Shown piece after piece: positions 38,641 to 40,876 of a stretch of 40,876 nucleotides of DNA. Source of the DNA: Clostridiales bacterium (GTDB lineage: Bacteria; Bacillota; Clostridia; Oscillospirales; CAG-272); contig JAAWDG010000005.1 in NCBI GenBank assembly GCA_022793655.1, forward strand, positions 1 to 40,876, written 5' to 3'. How positions within the stretch are numbered: position 1 is the stretch's first letter; every line of letters begins with the position of its first letter. A model generated the notes under the pieces. The model saw nothing but the letters and a program-made list of their open reading frames with translations, did not search any database and was not told where the DNA came from. Made by a program: the position numbers and the translations under genes.

Positions 38641-39676
38641 CCCCCTGTCCGTTCAGCACATAGTAATAGGTGCCGTTTCCGTCCGCCGACTTGTAGGTGA
38701 AGCCCAGCGCGCTGCCTGTCTCATCGTACAGGAAGTGCATTTCATAGTAGCCGCCACGCACATACTCGGTCAACCGGCCGCCATAGTATACATACTCGTA
38801 GTTTTGACTGCCTACTTTTTTGCCCGTCCGCTGGCCATCGGCGTCATAGCGGTAGCTAATCTTGTCGCTGCCCGCTGTCATGCCAAGCAGTGTCCGGCCG
38901 TTCCAGTTCATGTAGCAGTTTTCTTTCCGCTTGGGGCTGTAGTAGGTAACCGGGTTGCCGATTTGATCGTACTTAAGGGTGTGACCGTTATATTCGGTCA
39001 ACAGGTCGGCCCAGCCTTGCTTGTCAGCATACTGATAGCTTTCCACCTTGCTCGGGTAGCCGTACATCCACACCTGGGACGTCGAGTCATAGCCTACGCC
39101 TGAGGCCTTGAACACCTCTCGGATGTTTCCATATGTATCATAGGTATAAAGCAGTGTATACGGACTGCCGTCCCCATACACCTCTTCAAACACAAGCTGG
39201 TTCTGCCTGTCGTACAGGTAGCCCCCGGCCTCCTGTTCCTTTTCAGTCGCTGTATTCCCCGCGGTCTTATAGGAGGCGCGTGTGATGTTGCCAATATTGT
39301 CGTATTCGTAGTTATACTGATAGTCTCGTCTCGTGCCGCTGTTGTTGCTGTAGTCATACCTGACGCTCTTCACCAGCGGGGTGGTCTGGCTGGCTGTTTT
39401 GTTGACATAGCTGTACTGCACTTCATAGGACGGACTGCTCTTGCCGCTTTGGGTCACGGTTTTCTTGCTTACCCGGTTCAGCGCGTCGTAATCCACCGCG
39501 ATTTTGTCTCCGTTTGACACGGTAAAGGTTTTGACGGTGCCGTCCTTTTCATTATATGTATAGCTTTCGGTGCGCGGCTGGTTGCCATCCAAATAGCTGT
39601 ATTTGATCAGCCGGTTTTTGCTGTCATACTCGTTCGAGACATACCGCACCTTCGTGCCGTTCGAGTACAACAGCAC
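38609..39676 (-). pseudogene. Displaced RHS/YD-repeat core fragment without a start
   Basis: 355 codons of YD-repeat sequence (YDSKNRLIKYSYLDG, YEYDNIGNITRASY, YTYDTYGNIREVF, LKYDQIGNPVTYY, YRYDADGQRTGKKV, FLYDETGSALGFTY) ending at YYVLNGQGDVV then VRVQRNRG and a stop. It lacks the downstream core seen in the intact copy (YHYDAWGRLL to DPTGHS). There is no real start: an in-frame stop lies just upstream of a GTG. It is much GC-richer than the toxin and immunity DNA beside it. It is interpreted as an orphan RHS module left by rearrangement of the gene to its right. Confidence 0.85.
38632..38660 (-). repeat. 29-nt RHS core repeat, copy in the orphan fragment
   Basis: This 29-nt stretch, coding for the LNGQGDVV part of the RHS core, is identical to 40848-40876. 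The two copies diverge immediately after the DVV codons, marking a recombination point. Homology to the right of 40876 cannot be seen. Confidence 0.9.
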
Positions 39677-39709
39677 TTTTCAGGCGATGCTTGCTGGTAT
39701 AGTGCTTTT

Positions 39710-39937
39710 TTATTTCACGTATATGTTGTAAAGCTTATCAAATAAGTATTGTAAAGCATTGCTTTCAGAAGGAAAGCCTACACAGTCATATTCTTTTCCT
39801 CTTTCTCGAAAAAAGACTTCCCACCGAAAATAATTTTTTCTAACACAATAACCCTCTTTTGTTGCGTCATCAAACACTACAAGATTTTCGTTGATATTGT
39901 GTGTTTTTAGGAGTTCTAAAAATTCTGCTTTTGTCAT
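39710..39937 (-). CDS. Putative immunity protein of the RHS-TNT toxin
   Basis: 75 residues, small and soluble. Visible segments are TKAEFLELLKTHNINENLVV, DDATKEGYCVRKNYFRWEVFF, RERGKEYDCVGFPSESNALQ and YLFDKLYNIYVK. ATG 39937 lies 2 bases after the toxin stop with GGGGG just upstream, so it is coupled to the toxin gene, the normal place for a cognate immunity gene. I do not assign a named immunity family. The role is inferred from position and size. Confidence 0.6.
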   Translation of the reverse strand: MTKAEFLELLKTHNINENLVVFDDATKEGYCVRKNYFRWEVFFRERGKEYDCVGFPSESNALQYLFDKLYNIYVK

Positions 39938-39939
39938 AA

Positions 39940-40876
39940 TCAACCCCCAAAGATTTTTATTATACCTTCACTAATCAATTGGTCTAGAGGAGTTCCGAGC
40001 TGATACTGAATGCCGCCGCCAATTTGTTCAAACCAAGGAGCTACACGTCCAACTAAAACCTCGACGGACTGTTGAAGCTGCAAAATTGTAGTCGGTTGCC
40101 CTATTTTATCATACGGCAATGACAACATTTGCGTTGGAGTTCCAGCAGGGGCAATATATCGTCCAACTAAATCTCCAGTTCGTTGTATCAATGTTCCTGC
40201 TTCAAGTGTAATTTTTTGAACTGCACCCGAAAAACCATCATTTGGTGGGTAATATGTTTGCAATGCCGTTGATGCTTTTTCTGCGACTTGTTGTACAACT
40301 GGTGCGGCGGCAGTTGCGGCACTACCCGTGGCTGCAGTTCCGACCGCAGTAATAGCGGCACCAACGCCCCAACCAATTAGTCCTACTACTCCGCCGCCGA
40401 CTGCTCCTGCCGCAACTGCCCAACCATTAACTTTACCTGTTTGCTTTTTGGAAATATATGCGCCTGCACAGCCTCCTGCTACAGCACCTATTACTGCACC
40501 AATAATAATACAAGCTAAAGTGATAGAATGTCCAGTTGGGTCAGAATACATAATGGGATTGTTGTGACAATATGCAAACATATTAAATCCCAATATGCCA
40601 TCTTTTTTATTCAACTGCGAATCCCCATTAATAAACCGTCTCATCTGCGGGTCATAGTACCGGCTGTTCAGGTAGTAGAAACCGGTTTCCTCATCGTATA
40701 TATACCCGCGGTAGCGGATCGGGTTCTGGTAGGCGATGCTGCTCGTGCTGGTAATCTTCTGCCCCGTGGCGTTGGTGATGCTGAGCAGCCTGCCCCATGC
40801 GTCGTAGTGATAGTTGGCCACTACCTCCTGCTCGCTGTTGCGAAGCTGCACCACATCCCCCTGTCCGTTCAGCACA
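39940..40876 (-). CDS. RHS-repeat polymorphic toxin with C-terminal TNT-type domain (5' end outside window)
   Basis: 311 residues of the C-terminal end are visible. Residues 1-117 are the conserved RHS tail (YHYDAWGRLL, YRGYIYDEETGFYYLNSRYY, DPQMRRFINGD, NPIMYSDPTGHS). A Gly/Ala-rich hydrophobic stretch follows (118-180), then a tail (208-311) matching the TNT family: YYPPNDGF, GTLIQRTGDLVGRYIAPAGTP, MLSLPY and WFEQIGGGIQYQL. TNT domains (M. tuberculosis CpnT) hydrolyse NAD+; the Gln after GGGI matches a residue reported as important there. The GC-rich core gives way to AT-rich toxin DNA near 40610, a sign of tip exchange. Confidence 0.82.
   Translation of the reverse strand, partial: VLNGQGDVVQLRNSEQEVVANYHYDAWGRLLSITNATGQKITSTSSIAYQNPIRYRGYIYDEETGFYYLNSRYYDPQMRRFINGDSQLNKKDGILGFNMFAYCHNNPIMYSDPTGHSITLACIIIGAVIGAVAGGCAGAYISKKQTGKVNGWAVAAGAVGGGVVGLIGWGVGAAITAVGTAATGSAATAAAPVVQQVAEKASTALQTYYPPNDGFSGAVQKITLEAGTLIQRTGDLVGRYIAPAGTPTQMLSLPYDKIGQPTTILQLQQSVEVLVGRVAPWFEQIGGGIQYQLGTPLDQLISEGIIKIFGG
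40848..40876 (-). repeat. 29-nt RHS core repeat, copy in the intact RHS gene
   Basis: Identical to 38632-38660 and cut off by the window edge. Identity probably continues upstream in the RHS gene. Confidence 0.9.

Overview
This window is chromosomal DNA of a Gram-positive, low-to-medium GC bacterium, most likely an anaerobic Clostridia-type Bacillota. The signs are: consensus TTGACA-17-TATAAT promoters, AGGAGG-type ribosome sites, an HrcA/CIRCE heat-shock operon, a class B sortase, FtsEX with a CwlO-like hydrolase, electron-bifurcating NfnAB, and a glutamate synthase split into three iron-sulfur-linked proteins. I do not name a genus. No CRISPR array, insertion sequence or prophage was seen.

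Layout. 1-216: tRNA-Arg(TCT), tRNA-His(GTG) and their terminator. 375-5916 (+): gdhA, a repeat-flanked structured region, nfnAB, and a MATE exporter. 5929-8701: divergent pyrG (-) and a YhcC-type radical SAM gene (+) with back-to-back consensus promoters. 8826-14760 (+): an EF-G paralogue; a degenerate CPBP membrane protein with tadA and an rsuA-type pseudouridine synthase; an MsmX-type sugar ABC ATPase. 14765-18249 (-): three-gene glutamate synthase. 18310-27023 (-): an unknown membrane protein, then, in transcription order, rsmE, a CdaR/PucR-type regulator, ftsE, ftsX, an M23 hydrolase, ctpA, greA and lysS. 27113-33253 (-): hrcA-grpE-dnaK-dnaJ-prmA. 33347-34932 (+): fba and a SLOG/DUF1273 gene. 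35048-36459: a ribbon-helix-helix regulator (-) divergent from three small membrane/zinc-finger genes (+). 36554-38239 (-): sortase B and a DUF5662 gene. 38293-40876 (-): the 3' end of an RHS polymorphic-toxin locus.

How it works together. Three loci deal with glutamate and NADPH: GDH, NfnAB (which links NADH, ferredoxin and NADP) and ferredoxin-type GltB1/B2/B3. Two of them, gdhA and gltB1, have a strong promoter followed within a few bases by a hairpin ending in a U-run, which suggests attenuation. Upstream of nfnA there is a duplicated hairpin whose copies differ only by changes that keep RNA pairing, placed around a compact three-way junction. The FtsEX/M23/CtpA genes form a cell-wall hydrolysis module.

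The accessory part is the right end. An RHS core carries a TNT-type (NAD-glycohydrolase family) toxin tail with a small adjacent putative immunity gene. After these comes a displaced, startless RHS-core fragment that ends at the same 29-nt core sequence present at the window edge and is joined to an unrelated orphan reading frame. This is the usual signature of toxin-tip replacement. The small RHH-controlled B-box/TM2/DUF2752 cluster is the other candidate for an undescribed system.
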